DNA from: Marinobacter oulmenensis | GTDB taxonomy: Bacteria; Pseudomonadota; Gammaproteobacteria; Pseudomonadales; Oleiphilaceae | Length of the DNA stretch: 64,000 bases | Assembly (NCBI RefSeq): GCF_014201735.1 | Contig: NZ_JACHFE010000002.1 | Location: 587,289 to 651,288 of the forward strand | Reading direction: 5' to 3' | Shown here: one piece after another, positions 34,330-43,185 of the stretch | Layout of the letters: each line of letters opens with the position of its first letter | Numbering within the stretch: the stretch's first letter is position 1 | The notes under the pieces: model-generated | What the model was told of the DNA's origin: nothing | Seen by the model: only the letters and a program-made list of their open reading frames with translations | Databases searched by the model: none | Position numbers and translations under genes: made by a program

Positions 34330-35559
34330 TCAGAACATCTCATTAACCGTTGGACTTCGGCGCTGACGTAACCGCCACTGAAACGCGATACCCAGAATCC
34401 TTTCGATGGGTGGGTGGGCGCGTTTTCGATAATAGCCATGATGGAAACGTTCGCCGATCAGGGCCACACCCCCAATGAGCAGCATCAGCATCAGTAGCAC
34501 CGTGCCGCCGAACTGGAGCAACCCGATCCAGTCCCAGTAGTCGGGGCCAACACCGCGGTCATACCAGCCATACACCTCAAAACTGAGCATCAGGACCGAG
34601 AAGAACACCGGGATGAAGGCCGCAAGCCCCAGCACAATACGGCGCCCCATCGGCGTATGCGGTGTCCCCTTGTACACAATATGGGCATTGCCGTCACTAT
34701 GATTAAGCAGGCCGCGCACCTCGCCATCGCACATAGAGGTGAGCAGGACGACACGGTCACCTTCAGCCAGGAACACCGGCTGCCGGCGGATCAGAACCGG
34801 GTCGATCATCCGGAGCCAGTCCCAGGCCCCGGCGCGCAAGTGGAAGGTTTCGCCCGAACAGCGCAACTGGTATTCGTCCATGGTAAAGCTGTGGCGCCCA
34901 CTGCCGTAGGTGCGCGACACCACGCCAACATAGCTCAACGGCCCCTGGAGCAGTCCCATGCCATCGTATACACCGTCGGCCAGGGCCAGATCGGGGGCGC
35001 TCGCATAGGACGGGGGTGCAGACAAGGCTGGCTGCCGGCCATTACGAAGCCCATCCAGCGCGGCCCACAGCCGGCGTCGCCCGGGGTGGCATTCCAGCAG
35101 CAGCCGATACAAAGACCACCCCAATGTGCCCGCGGCACTCGCGAACAGCAGGATCCTCAGTAAGCTCCAGCCCAGATTAACAGTGCCGGGTAACATCAGC
35201 GCGATGGCGATCGGCACCCAGCATAGTGCGAGCGCAAACGAGGGCAGCCAGCGCCGCCGTACCGGCTCAGCGGCCCAGACCCTGTTATCAGCATCGCTGA
35301 TCCAGTGCAGCCAGGCGCTGCCATCGCGCAGGCGATGCGCGCCGATGAGCACCGTATCGCCGTGATGTAGCTGGCGTTGCAGGCTTTCCACGTCGAACTG
35401 TTTCGCATCGAAGAAAAACACCCCGCCGTCGGTGATGAGCCGGTAAACCGTCATGCCGTCATTGATCGCCATGCGCTTGAGATCCTGACAGGCCACGCGT
35501 ACAAAGAAGATCGCCCCTGTACGCTGAGGAACCGGCTGTGTGGAATCACAGGTTGCCAT
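34330..35559 (-). CDS. Polytopic membrane protein, unknown function (middle gene of envelope operon)
   Basis: 409 aa. Four membrane segments in two pairs: about 107-125 (FALALCWVPIAIALMLPG) and 132-155 (LLRILLFASAAGTLGWSLYRLL), then about 310-335 and 350-372. Between the pairs lies a soluble domain of about 150 residues with GDRVVLLTSMCDGEVRGLLNH near its end. Such a layout recalls E3-ligase-like or NfeD-like membrane proteins but I cannot assign a family. The ATG at 35559 overlaps the upstream stop (TAATG), suggesting translational coupling; an internal ATG at 35472 also gives a plausible start. It works presumably with the two neighbours. Confidence 0.65.
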   Translation of the reverse strand: MATCDSTQPVPQRTGAIFFVRVACQDLKRMAINDGMTVYRLITDGGVFFFDAKQFDVESLQRQLHHGDTVLIGAHRLRDGSAWLHWISDADNRVWAAEPVRRRWLPSFALALCWVPIAIALMLPGTVNLGWSLLRILLFASAAGTLGWSLYRLLLECHPGRRRLWAALDGLRNGRQPALSAPPSYASAPDLALADGVYDGMGLLQGPLSYVGVVSRTYGSGRHSFTMDEYQLRCSGETFHLRAGAWDWLRMIDPVLIRRQPVFLAEGDRVVLLTSMCDGEVRGLLNHSDGNAHIVYKGTPHTPMGRRIVLGLAAFIPVFFSVLMLSFEVYGWYDRGVGPDYWDWIGLLQFGGTVLLMLMLLIGGVALIGERFHHGYYRKRAHPPIERILGIAFQWRLRQRRSPTVNEMF

Positions 35560-37127
35560 TACGGACCCTCTGTTGAGCGAAGTGTGGAATCGTCATCGGG
35601 CTGTCGCACCGTGCCCGTATCGAACCGACGTGTTTCAAAGTTCGAGGTATCAATGCCGCGACGCTCGAAGTCGGCTTTTACCTGCGTCACCGCCGCATCG
35701 AAGGCGGCGTCGGTCATGCCGTGATAACGGGAGGCCATAACCATTAGCCGGGGCGCGGGCGTCATCTGACTCCAACGTGCAATCAGCGTCATTGGGAGAC
35801 GCTGATTGGCCAGGTCGATCTGTTCCGGGATGTCGTCGACGTTGCGATAGCTTACACGCCAACTGATATCCGGCAGGGCCCGACCGGTGCGGCTTTCGGC
35901 ATCCACGCCCCTGGGCGGCAACAGGAAAAAGAACAAGGTCTGCTCGCCTTGCACCGGGCGCAGGGAAATCTTCGAATAGCGGGATACCGACAGGGCCGCA
36001 TCATGCTGGATGCCCATCCGATAACCTTCGGCCTCATCATTGATGATGAAGTCCAGGACTTTGCCGGCCGTGTTCATGGTATCCAGCGAATCAATGCCAA
36101 TACCATGAATCTTGATATTCGGCACCAGAACGGGCTTGACCGCCCCGTCCTGGGTGTTACTCCATAAATAGACAGGGCCCTTTTCAGCGACCGCACTCTG
36201 AAGAAGACTTCGGCTTTGTTCGAGGGCCGCGGGAGCGCGCTCGGCGACATCGTCCAACGGGCCGGACCTGAGCCCGTTCATGTCGCAAGAGCGGATCGCG
36301 TATGTCAGCGGCAGCAGCATCATGGCCAACGCAGCCCATTTGCTATGGCGCGTCATCTGGTGCCTGAACTGGCGTTCAGCCTGCTGGTTGGCCCGACTCA
36401 TAAGACCGGCCGTCGCGCCCCGGGCATCATCGCGCGCCGTCGTTTGATCATCGCTGGCCCTGTCAGGGCGGTGCGAAACAGTGTCGTTGGACGTGGCCTG
36501 CGGCGCCGGCTCCTGGCTCACATCGGCGCGTGTTGCCGTATCACCTGTGCTGGTTGCGGCCTTGGCAACTTGCTGACGAGCCGCCGGCGAATCGGCGAAC
36601 ACACCTGCACAGCCAAGCACCGAAGGGGCTGGAGAAGCCTCGTCCGACAACGCCTGAATTCGTGCGCGCACCGTATCGACAAACGCCACGTAATCCAGAA
36701 GGTCCTCGCAATAGTGGCGTGCATCCAGATGGAAACAGAGACGCCGCTGGTCGGCCAGCGTCAACCGTAACGACGGCGCACTGCGCTCCCAGCGCAAGAG
36801 CCCGACATCCCAGTCAACGGCATGGCTTTCAATATCGGCAAAATCGACACGCCCGAACAGATGGGAAACAAACCCCGAACCATCGATTGTTATCGTGTCT
36901 GCACGCCCCCGTGCACGACGGATATGCCAGCCGAATACCGCCAGTACCGTGAGCCAGATGGCCACGGCGATCACGCCGATGGTCAACGTGGCCGGCTCTG
37001 AGGTGTGTTTGTGGATAATCGGTAGAGCGATCGCCAACACGGCCAGACCGACCATAGCGACCAGCCAAGCCACGCCACGCAGATCGACACGATCATGGTG
37101 GTAATACAAGATATCCGGCGAACTCAT
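35559..37127 (-). CDS. Membrane protein with large soluble C-terminal domain, unknown function (first gene of envelope operon)
   Basis: 522 aa. Two N-terminal membrane helices (about 18-38 and 48-68), a PH-like soluble segment (RADTITIDGSGFVSHLFGRVDFADIESHAV), a Ser/Thr/Ala-rich linker of about 70 residues, a third hydrophobic segment (about 262-282, WAALAMMLLPLTYAIRS) and a C-terminal domain of about 240 residues. The tail is charged and ends STLRSTEGP. No known motif. AAAAGG lies immediately before the ATG, closer than usual, so the start is not certain. The gene lies 68 nt downstream of the perM start region's stop side and is followed by the second gene with a one-base overlap. Confidence 0.65.
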   Translation of the reverse strand: MSSPDILYYHHDRVDLRGVAWLVAMVGLAVLAIALPIIHKHTSEPATLTIGVIAVAIWLTVLAVFGWHIRRARGRADTITIDGSGFVSHLFGRVDFADIESHAVDWDVGLLRWERSAPSLRLTLADQRRLCFHLDARHYCEDLLDYVAFVDTVRARIQALSDEASPAPSVLGCAGVFADSPAARQQVAKAATSTGDTATRADVSQEPAPQATSNDTVSHRPDRASDDQTTARDDARGATAGLMSRANQQAERQFRHQMTRHSKWAALAMMLLPLTYAIRSCDMNGLRSGPLDDVAERAPAALEQSRSLLQSAVAEKGPVYLWSNTQDGAVKPVLVPNIKIHGIGIDSLDTMNTAGKVLDFIINDEAEGYRMGIQHDAALSVSRYSKISLRPVQGEQTLFFFLLPPRGVDAESRTGRALPDISWRVSYRNVDDIPEQIDLANQRLPMTLIARWSQMTPAPRLMVMASRYHGMTDAAFDAAVTQVKADFERRGIDTSNFETRRFDTGTVRQPDDDSTLRSTEGP

Positions 37128-37195
37128 CCTTTTACATCCATCAAGCCTGTCCCTGGAACTCCGCCTCTAAACCCTATAACGCTCCGGGCACCCCC

Positions 37196-38272
37196 TCATT
37201 CTTCAATGGTCGGTGGTGGCACTGTTTCCTTCACCGGCCAGGCGGCAAACACCGCCTTGAGCATGGTGGCCAGCGGAATGGCGAAAAACACACCCCACAG
37301 ACCCCAAATGCCGCCGAAAAAGAGCACCGCCACGATAATCGCCACCGGGTGCAGATTGTTCACCTCGGAAAACAGAATGGGCACCAGAACGTTACCATCC
37401 AGCGCCTGAATCACGCCATAGGCCACCATTACCCAGATAAACTGGCTGCCCCAGCCGAAGGCAAACAGGCCAATCATGGCCACCGGGATGGTGACCACGG
37501 CCGCACCGATATAGGGAATCACCACGCTCAGCCCCACCAGCAGAGACAACAGCGCCGCGTAGGGCATGCCCAGCACCTTGAAGGCCAGGTAGGTAACGCC
37601 GCCGACAATGACGATTTCCAGCGCCTTGCCACGAACGTAGTTCGCGCACTGCAGATTCACTTCGTGCCAGATGCGCACCATCATCGGCCGCTGGGGCGGC
37701 AGCAGCCGGGCGATGGAATTGACCAGTACCCGCCGGTCTTTCAGGAAAAAGAACACCAGAATCGGCACCAGCACAATGTAAATCAGCAGTGCCACCACAT
37801 CCGGAATACTGGACAGGGAGAAAGACACCAGCCACTGGGTCAGACGCCCGGCCTCGGTGGATATTTCCTGATACACCGAGTTAACGGCCTCCACCGACAC
37901 CAGTTGCGGGTAACGCTGGGGAAGCAGTTCGAGATAGGTCTGCAACTCACCGATAATGCGGGGAGCCTCAGCCGCCAGGTTGCTGACCTGGGTCCAGATC
38001 AATGGCAGCAGACCGAACAGGAAACCGATCAGCCCGCCCAGAAAGACCACAAACACACCAATGATGGCCAGGAGTTCGGGGATCCCCAGCCGGTTAAGCT
38101 TGGCAACCAGCCCCTGCAGGATAAAAGCAATAATCAACGACGCGATGGCCGGGGCCAGCATGGCGCCGAACCAGATAATGAAGACAGTCCCCGCCACCAG
38201 AAGCAGGAACAGGATGACCGCTTCCTCGTCGGAAAAGTATTTATGCGCAAGTCCGCGTAAGATTCTGACCAT
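37196..38272 (-). CDS. perM: AI-2E family transporter (PerM)
   Basis: 358 aa polytopic inner-membrane protein of the AI-2E/PerM (UPF0118) family with about eight helices: FLLLVAGTVFIIWFGAML, LLAIIGVFVVFLGGLIGFLFGLLPLIW and several toward the C-terminus, including the family block GLSVVIPYIGAAVVTIPVAM. Family members have been linked to permease activity and, in some bacteria, Na+/H+ exchange; the substrate here is unknown. It follows tusA by 15 nt on the same strand. In Pseudomonas, the next gene downstream is bcp; here the three-gene envelope operon intervenes. Confidence 0.88.
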   Translation of the reverse strand: MVRILRGLAHKYFSDEEAVILFLLLVAGTVFIIWFGAMLAPAIASLIIAFILQGLVAKLNRLGIPELLAIIGVFVVFLGGLIGFLFGLLPLIWTQVSNLAAEAPRIIGELQTYLELLPQRYPQLVSVEAVNSVYQEISTEAGRLTQWLVSFSLSSIPDVVALLIYIVLVPILVFFFLKDRRVLVNSIARLLPPQRPMMVRIWHEVNLQCANYVRGKALEIVIVGGVTYLAFKVLGMPYAALLSLLVGLSVVIPYIGAAVVTIPVAMIGLFAFGWGSQFIWVMVAYGVIQALDGNVLVPILFSEVNNLHPVAIIVAVLFFGGIWGLWGVFFAIPLATMLKAVFAAWPVKETVPPPTIEE

Positions 38273-38287
38273 GTAAGACTCCGGGAA

Positions 38288-38515
38288 TTAACCGCCGCAC
38301 TCTATCACGAAACGGTACTCGCCATGATCCTCCGATTGGCTGATCAGGGCGTGGGCGCTCATATCCACCCAGGCGGGAATGTCCCGGGATGAGCCGGCAT
38401 CGGTGGCAATCACCTGCAACCGTTCACCGGCAGACATACCATTGAGTTCCAGTTTGGTTTTCAGCAGCGGCATCGGGCACCGAAGACCACTGGCATCCAA
38501 GACTCGCTCAGCCAT
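38288..38515 (-). CDS. TusA-family sulfurtransferase
   Basis: 75 aa. SirA/TusA-like protein with the sulfur-carrying cysteine in LDASGLRCPMPLLKTK (Cys about 13). It relays persulfide sulfur for tRNA thiolation or molybdenum cofactor sulfuration; the Pseudomonas homologue in this position (PA1006) is linked to molybdenum homeostasis. ATG at 38515; the frame start at 38536 adds seven residues absent in the family. It probably forms a transcript with perM and is divergent from bepA. Confidence 0.88.
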   Translation of the reverse strand: MAERVLDASGLRCPMPLLKTKLELNGMSAGERLQVIATDAGSSRDIPAWVDMSAHALISQSEDHGEYRFVIECGG

Positions 38516-38689
38516 AATTCGTTCTACCATTAACATTCAGATAACAGACAAGCGGGCATTATGCCGGGGGTGTTACCCTATTGCATCTCAAGACTTGCTA
38601 ATAATCAGAGAACTTTTGCCCGAGAAACAGTGTCTAAGAGACACTGTAACGAACCGGCAACCAATGCATCAGGGGTGACGCAGGATTTC

Positions 38690-40162
38690 ATGAAACACAC
38701 GATCAGCCGTCTGGCTAACTGCCGGGCCATACACATCCTGGTACTGCTGACCGCTCTGTTAAGCACAGCCATCATCCCGGCACTGGCCCAGAGCCAGAAC
38801 CTTCCGGACATTGGAGGTAACGGCGGACTGCTCTCCGATCAGTTAGAAAATGAAATCGGCCAACAGGTCATGTCCTCCATCCGGCGCTCGACCCGCACCA
38901 TCCAGGACCCATTGGTCTACGACTATCTCGGCAACATCACCTATCGCCTGGTACCCTCGGCGCCGCTGGAAAACCGGGATCTGCAGCTGGTCATTATTGA
39001 TAACTCGGCGATCAACGCCTTTGCCGTGCCCGGCGGCATTGTTGGCGTCAACGGTGGGCTGTTCCTGAATGCCGCCACCGAACAGCAGTTTGCCTCTGTG
39101 CTGGCCCACGAACTGGCTCACCTTAGCCAGCACCACTTCGCGCGGCGCATGGAGCAGCAGGAGACCACAACACCCCTGACCGTGGCCGGCATGATCGCCG
39201 GTATTATTCTCTCTGCCGTCACCCAGTCCGACATCGGGCTTGCCGCAATCGCCGGTACCCAGGCGATGACCATGCAGAACATGCTGGCCTATAGCCGGGC
39301 CCACGAAAAGGAAGCCGACCGGGTGGGCATGGAAATCCTTGCCAGTGCCGGGTTGGACCCCCGGGGTATGCCGGAAATGTTCGAAATCATGATGCGGCGC
39401 AACCGCCTGCAGGGCAACCGGCTGCCCGAATACCTCTCCACGCACCCACTGACCCAGAGCCGGGTGGCCGACACCTGGAACCGGGCCAGTCAGTATTCGG
39501 GCCAACGGGTGGCCGACAGTCAGGAATACCACCTGATGCGTCACCGCCTGCAGGTGCATTACGCCAAATCACCGGAGCTGGCGATCAGGACCTTCGAATC
39601 CGAACTCGAGAAAGACGATCCTGATCACCTCGAAGCCCTGCGTTACGGACTGGCAGTAGCCTATCAGGAGAACCGGGAGTATGACCGGGCTGAACAGGTA
39701 CTGAGGGAGCTTCTTGACGGCAATCCAGGCCGGATCACTTTCCAGGTGACCCTGGCAGAAGTACTGATAGACCATGAGAATTACGATAGCGCCCGGGAAC
39801 TGCTCAAACAGGCCCTGGCCCGTAACCCCGAGAATTATCCAATCAGTTACACCCTGGCCATGGCCGAACTGGGGGACGGCAATGGCGCGACAGCAGCCGA
39901 CCTGCTTGAGGAACTCGCACGCCAGCACCCGGAGCAGGAGCTGCTCTGGCTGAAACTGGCCGAAGCGGAAGGCATGGCCCGCAATATTGTCGGTGTGCAC
40001 CGGGCGCGGGCGGAATACTACCTGCTGATGGGAGACCTGACATCCGCCCAGCGCCAACTACGCCAGGCCCAGGACATCCTGCCGGCCAGTTCCACGGAAC
40101 GTCAGGTGATCAGCGAGCGCCTGGGCGAAATCAGCGAGCGGATGCAGGCCAGAAACCGGTAA
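38690..40162 (+). CDS. bepA: M48-family periplasmic metalloprotease with TPR domain (BepA-like)
   Basis: 490 aa. The signal peptide ends near IIPALAQS. The zinc protease motif HELAH is at about 140-144 and the third ligand lies in SRAHEKEADRVGME (about 198-211). Tetratricopeptide repeats (about 310-480) follow. BepA assists outer-membrane protein (LptD) assembly and degrades stalled substrates. ATG at 38690 follows GCAGGA and gives a proper signal peptide; the longer frame from 38561 does not. It converges with nadA, with stop codons exactly adjacent (40162/40163). Confidence 0.92.
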   Translation: MKHTISRLANCRAIHILVLLTALLSTAIIPALAQSQNLPDIGGNGGLLSDQLENEIGQQVMSSIRRSTRTIQDPLVYDYLGNITYRLVPSAPLENRDLQLVIIDNSAINAFAVPGGIVGVNGGLFLNAATEQQFASVLAHELAHLSQHHFARRMEQQETTTPLTVAGMIAGIILSAVTQSDIGLAAIAGTQAMTMQNMLAYSRAHEKEADRVGMEILASAGLDPRGMPEMFEIMMRRNRLQGNRLPEYLSTHPLTQSRVADTWNRASQYSGQRVADSQEYHLMRHRLQVHYAKSPELAIRTFESELEKDDPDHLEALRYGLAVAYQENREYDRAEQVLRELLDGNPGRITFQVTLAEVLIDHENYDSARELLKQALARNPENYPISYTLAMAELGDGNGATAADLLEELARQHPEQELLWLKLAEAEGMARNIVGVHRARAEYYLLMGDLTSAQRQLRQAQDILPASSTERQVISERLGEISERMQARNR

Positions 40163-41224
40163 TCAGGCGTTACCGGCGGCCTTGAGATTCATATCGGCAG
40201 TAAAGTCGAGCATGCGGCGAAGCGGGCGCAGTGCATCTTCCCGAAGCTCCGGGTCCACATGCACTTCCTGATCCCCTTCCTGCAGCACCCGCAACAGGTT
40301 TTCCAGACCGTTCATCGCCATCCACGGGCAGTGGGCACAGCTGCGGCAGGTTGCACCATTGCCTGCTGTAGGCGCCTCAATCAGGGTCTTGTTGGGCGCC
40401 AGTTGCTGCATCTTGTAGAAGATGCCGTTATCGGTGGCCACGATAAACTCTTCATTCGGCAGCGTCTGCACCGCATGAATCAGCTGTGACGTGGAGCCCA
40501 CCACATCGGCCGCCTCAACCACCGCATCCGGGGACTCCGGATGAACCAGCACTGCCGCATCCGGGTAGAGGGCCTTGAGATCCTCAAGCCCGCGGAACTT
40601 GAACTCCTCATGAACAATGCAGGAACCATCCCAGAGCAGGACGTCAGCACCGGTGGTCTTCTGCACGTAGTGGCCCAGGTGCTTGTCCGGTGCCCAGAGG
40701 ATTTTTTCACCCCTGGCATCCAGATTCTCAACGATGGCCTGGGCGCAACTGGAGGTGACCACCCAGTCCGCGCGGGCCTTGACCGCCGCAGACGTGTTGG
40801 CATAAACCACCACGGTCCGGTCCGGATGCTGATCGCAGAACTCGGCAAACTCGTCCGCCGGGCAGCCCACGTCCAGGGAGCAGGTTGCCTCCAGGGTCGG
40901 CATGAGCACGCGTTTCTCCGGATTCAGGATCTTGGCGGTTTCCCCCATGAAGCGTACACCGGCAACGACCACGGTGGATGCCGGATGCTGGTTACCGAAA
41001 CGGGCCATTTCGAGCGAATCGGCCACGCAGCCGCCGGTTTCTTCAGCCAGCCGCTGGATATCGGGGTCGGTGTAGTAATGGGCGACCAGAACCGCATCCT
41101 TCTCCTTCAGGGTCTCCTTGATGCGCGCTTCCAGTTCGGCCTTCTCTGACTCGGTCAGAGGTTTGGGCTCGGCCTGGTGGGCCAGGTGTTCCTGAACGAG
41201 AATACGGTCTTGCGTTCGAGTCAT
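40163..41224 (-). CDS. nadA: Quinolinate synthase NadA
   Basis: 353 aa. [4Fe-4S] enzyme condensing iminoaspartate with dihydroxyacetone phosphate to quinolinate for NAD synthesis. Cysteines near 115/121 ([13 protein letters not shown]), 202 ([10 protein letters not shown]) and in [13 protein letters not shown] (293-299) match the cluster ligands. [11 protein letters not shown] and [15 protein letters not shown] are family blocks. ATG at 41224; an upstream frame start at 41245 adds seven residues. It lies downstream of the tandem tRNA-Lys genes, separated by a terminator. Confidence 0.96.
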   Translation of the reverse strand: MTRTQDRILVQEHLAHQAEPKPLTESEKAELEARIKETLKEKDAVLVAHYYTDPDIQRLAEETGGCVADSLEMARFGNQHPASTVVVAGVRFMGETAKILNPEKRVLMPTLEATCSLDVGCPADEFAEFCDQHPDRTVVVYANTSAAVKARADWVVTSSCAQAIVENLDARGEKILWAPDKHLGHYVQKTTGADVLLWDGSCIVHEEFKFRGLEDLKALYPDAAVLVHPESPDAVVEAADVVGSTSQLIHAVQTLPNEEFIVATDNGIFYKMQQLAPNKTLIEAPTAGNGATCRSCAHCPWMAMNGLENLLRVLQEGDQEVHVDPELREDALRPLRRMLDFTADMNLKAAGNA

Positions 41225-41356
41225 GGCTGGATCTCTGAATAACATTTACCGGAGGAGTATATCACTTCAAGGCCCGGCTTCACGGACCTGTCATACAGCG
41301 GTGGCAGTCTATCGAATGCCAATGCCCACTGTCCCGGAATATGGGTTCGTGCAGCC

Positions 41357-41386
41357 AAAAAAAAAGAGCCCGAAGGCTCTTTTTTC
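41357..41386 (-). terminator. Rho-independent terminator of the tRNA-Lys pair
   Basis: AAGAGCC-CGAA-GGCTCTT, a 7-bp stem with a stable tetraloop, flanked by A- and T-runs on both sides, so it can work in both directions. On the minus strand it lies about 30 bases after the 3' end of the second tRNA-Lys and before nadA. Confidence 0.9.
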
Positions 41387-41417
41387 GCAATCCGGTTATA
41401 AGTCCGGTCTTGCATGT

Positions 41418-41493
41418 TGGTGGGTCGTGAAGGATTCGAACCTTCGACCAATTGGTTAAAAGCCAACTGCTCTACCAACTGAGCTAACGACCC
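41418..41493 (-). tRNA. tRNA-Lys (anticodon TTT), copy 2 in transcription order
   Basis: 76-nt cloverleaf with encoded CCA. The acceptor stem GGGTCGT pairs with ACGACCC, anticodon loop CTTTTAA with TTT, and T-arm GGTTCGAATCC. Identical over its whole length to the copy at 41552-41627. Confidence 0.97.
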
Positions 41494-41551
41494 TCAACTG
41501 GTTTGCCGGCTTTCCATCCGGCGAGCCCTGCACGGGCAGGCCCCTGAATAA

Positions 41552-41627
41552 TGGTGGGTCGTGAAGGATTCGAACCTTCGACCAATTGGTTAAAAGCCAA
41601 CTGCTCTACCAACTGAGCTAACGACCC
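41552..41627 (-). tRNA. tRNA-Lys (anticodon TTT), copy 1 in transcription order
   Basis: 76-nt cloverleaf with encoded CCA, identical to the following copy; the two are separated by 58 bases and transcribed together leftward. A promoter is visible directly upstream. Confidence 0.97.
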
Positions 41628-41641
41628 CGAACGAGGCGCAT

Positions 41642-41669
41642 ATAGTACTGAATTTTTTTGCTTGATCAA
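41642..41669 (-). promoter_or_regulatory. Promoter of the tRNA-Lys operon
   Basis: On the minus strand TTGATC (41664-41669), a 16-base spacer containing a run of A, and TACTAT (41642-41647), followed by a GC-rich discriminator (GCGCCTCG) as in stringently controlled stable-RNA promoters. The mature tRNA starts at 41627. Confidence 0.65.
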
Positions 41670-41740
41670 CCCCTTTTTCCGGGATTGCCCCAAATTTTTC
41701 AGTCGCTGGTCAGCACGCCACCAATGCGCTCAGAAAACGC

Positions 41741-42514
41741 TCAACCAGAGGCCTTGTCCAGGTATTTCCGGGCAAGTTCTGCGGATCCGGAATCCGGGTA
41801 GTTTTCCACCACTTCGCTCATCCGGCGTTCGGCTTCGTCTTTCTCACCAAGCCGGTCAAGAGTCACCCCCAGCTTGTAGATGGCATCCGGCGCCTTGCGA
41901 TGATCGGCGTAACGGGTCGCCACAATGGTGAAAGCCTGCTTGGCCTGTTCCAACTGGGGCTTGGCCAGATACACCTCACCCAGCCAGTAGTAGGCATTGA
42001 CCGTCAGATCGCCTTCCGGATAGGTATCGATGAACTCGTAGAGCTGGTTGATCGCCGTATCAAAGTCCTTCTCCTCGCGGATCAGCTTGATGATGGCGTC
42101 ATAGGTTTCTTTTTCCTCAGTACCGGGTGCCCGATAGGCTTTGCGCTCAGGTTTGTCGCCAGAGCCAGAGGCGGCATCACCCGTCCCGGCAGATGGCTGA
42201 GTGGCCTGCTTTTCCATGGCGCTGGACAGATCCAGAATGCGCTGATCCAGATCCACGTATCGGTCCCTGCCCTGCTGCTGGAGACGCTCTATCTGGTTCT
42301 GCTGCTCTTCCACCCGGCCCTGCAACTCGCGCACGGTGCGCTGCAACTGCTGGATCATGTAGAAAAGCTCGGCAGTCGCCTGGTTATCGGCCGCCTTGCG
42401 CTGGGCTTCCGAGGCATTGTTCTGGAATGCGGGGGTAGACGACTGTGCATGGCCCAATCCCGCCAGGCCAAGGCTCAGCGGGATCAGCACTGCCGCCATG
42501 AGTTTTCTGCTCAT
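41741..42514 (-). CDS. cpoB: Cell division coordinator CpoB (YbgF), Tol-Pal associated
   Basis: 257 aa periplasmic protein. Signal peptide MSRKLMAAVLIPLSLGLAGLGHAQ, trimerising coiled coil (about 45-95, LQRTVRELQGRVEEQQNQIERLQQQ), a polar linker, and a C-terminal TPR domain (about 135-255, TYDAIIKLIREEKDFDTAINQLYEFI). CpoB links peptidoglycan synthesis by PBP1B with Tol-driven outer-membrane constriction. It is the last gene of the tol-pal operon, 24 nt after pal, and precedes the tRNA-Lys genes in transcription direction. Confidence 0.93.
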   Translation of the reverse strand: MSRKLMAAVLIPLSLGLAGLGHAQSSTPAFQNNASEAQRKAADNQATAELFYMIQQLQRTVRELQGRVEEQQNQIERLQQQGRDRYVDLDQRILDLSSAMEKQATQPSAGTGDAASGSGDKPERKAYRAPGTEEKETYDAIIKLIREEKDFDTAINQLYEFIDTYPEGDLTVNAYYWLGEVYLAKPQLEQAKQAFTIVATRYADHRKAPDAIYKLGVTLDRLGEKDEAERRMSEVVENYPDSGSAELARKYLDKASG

Positions 42515-42538
42515 GGGAACATCCGTTGCAACTGATGA

Positions 42539-43123
42539 TTATTCGAAAACAAGCTCAACACGGCGGTTCTGGGCCCAGGCGCTTTCGCTGGAACCACGGA
42601 CAGCCGGCTTTTCCTCACCATAGCTTACGGTTTCGATCTGGCCACGGGAAGCCCCGTTGACAATCAGGAAGCGCTGAACCGCCTTGGCACGACGCTCACC
42701 CAGGGCCAGGTTGTATTCCTTGGTGCCGCGTTCATCGGCGTGGCCTTCCAGGCGAACATCCTCACGGGGATTGTCAGCCAGGTAACGGGCATGAGCGATC
42801 AGCACGTCACGGGCCTCCGGCTTGATTTCGGAGGTATCGAAATCAAAGTAGAAGGTGGTTACGTCCCGCAGTGCAGCCTGACGGCTCTGTTCGGCTTCTT
42901 CCTGTGCCGCCTGACGCTCTTCGTCAGTCATCGCGGTGGAAGACACGCCGCCGTCACCATCTGCTCCGTCGTAAACGGTGGCACCACCTTCCTGGTTGAT
43001 GGCTTCAACGTCAGAGCCAGCGGCCTGACCTTCTTCCATGGGCTCACCGGTGGAACTACAACCGGCTACCAGCCCGGCAGACAGCAGCATTGCGAAAACC
43101 TTGCTCGACAAGGACAGTTTCAT
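42539..43123 (-). CDS. pal: Peptidoglycan-associated lipoprotein Pal
   Basis: 194 aa. The lipobox LVAGC places the acylated cysteine at about 22. A polar linker leads to an OmpA-like domain (about 85-194) with [41 protein letters not shown] and the DAP-binding Asp and Arg within it. Pal ties the outer membrane to peptidoglycan and interacts with TolB, encoded just upstream (62-nt gap). The linker is longer than in E. coli Pal (173 aa). Confidence 0.96.
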   Translation of the reverse strand: MKLSLSSKVFAMLLSAGLVAGCSSTGEPMEEGQAAGSDVEAINQEGGATVYDGADGDGGVSSTAMTDEERQAAQEEAEQSRQAALRDVTTFYFDFDTSEIKPEARDVLIAHARYLADNPREDVRLEGHADERGTKEYNLALGERRAKAVQRFLIVNGASRGQIETVSYGEEKPAVRGSSESAWAQNRRVELVFE

Positions 43124-43185
43124 TTTGAGTCTCCTCTGGTTACCTGTTTGTCAGTTTAATCAGGAAAATACCGGCAACGACACCG

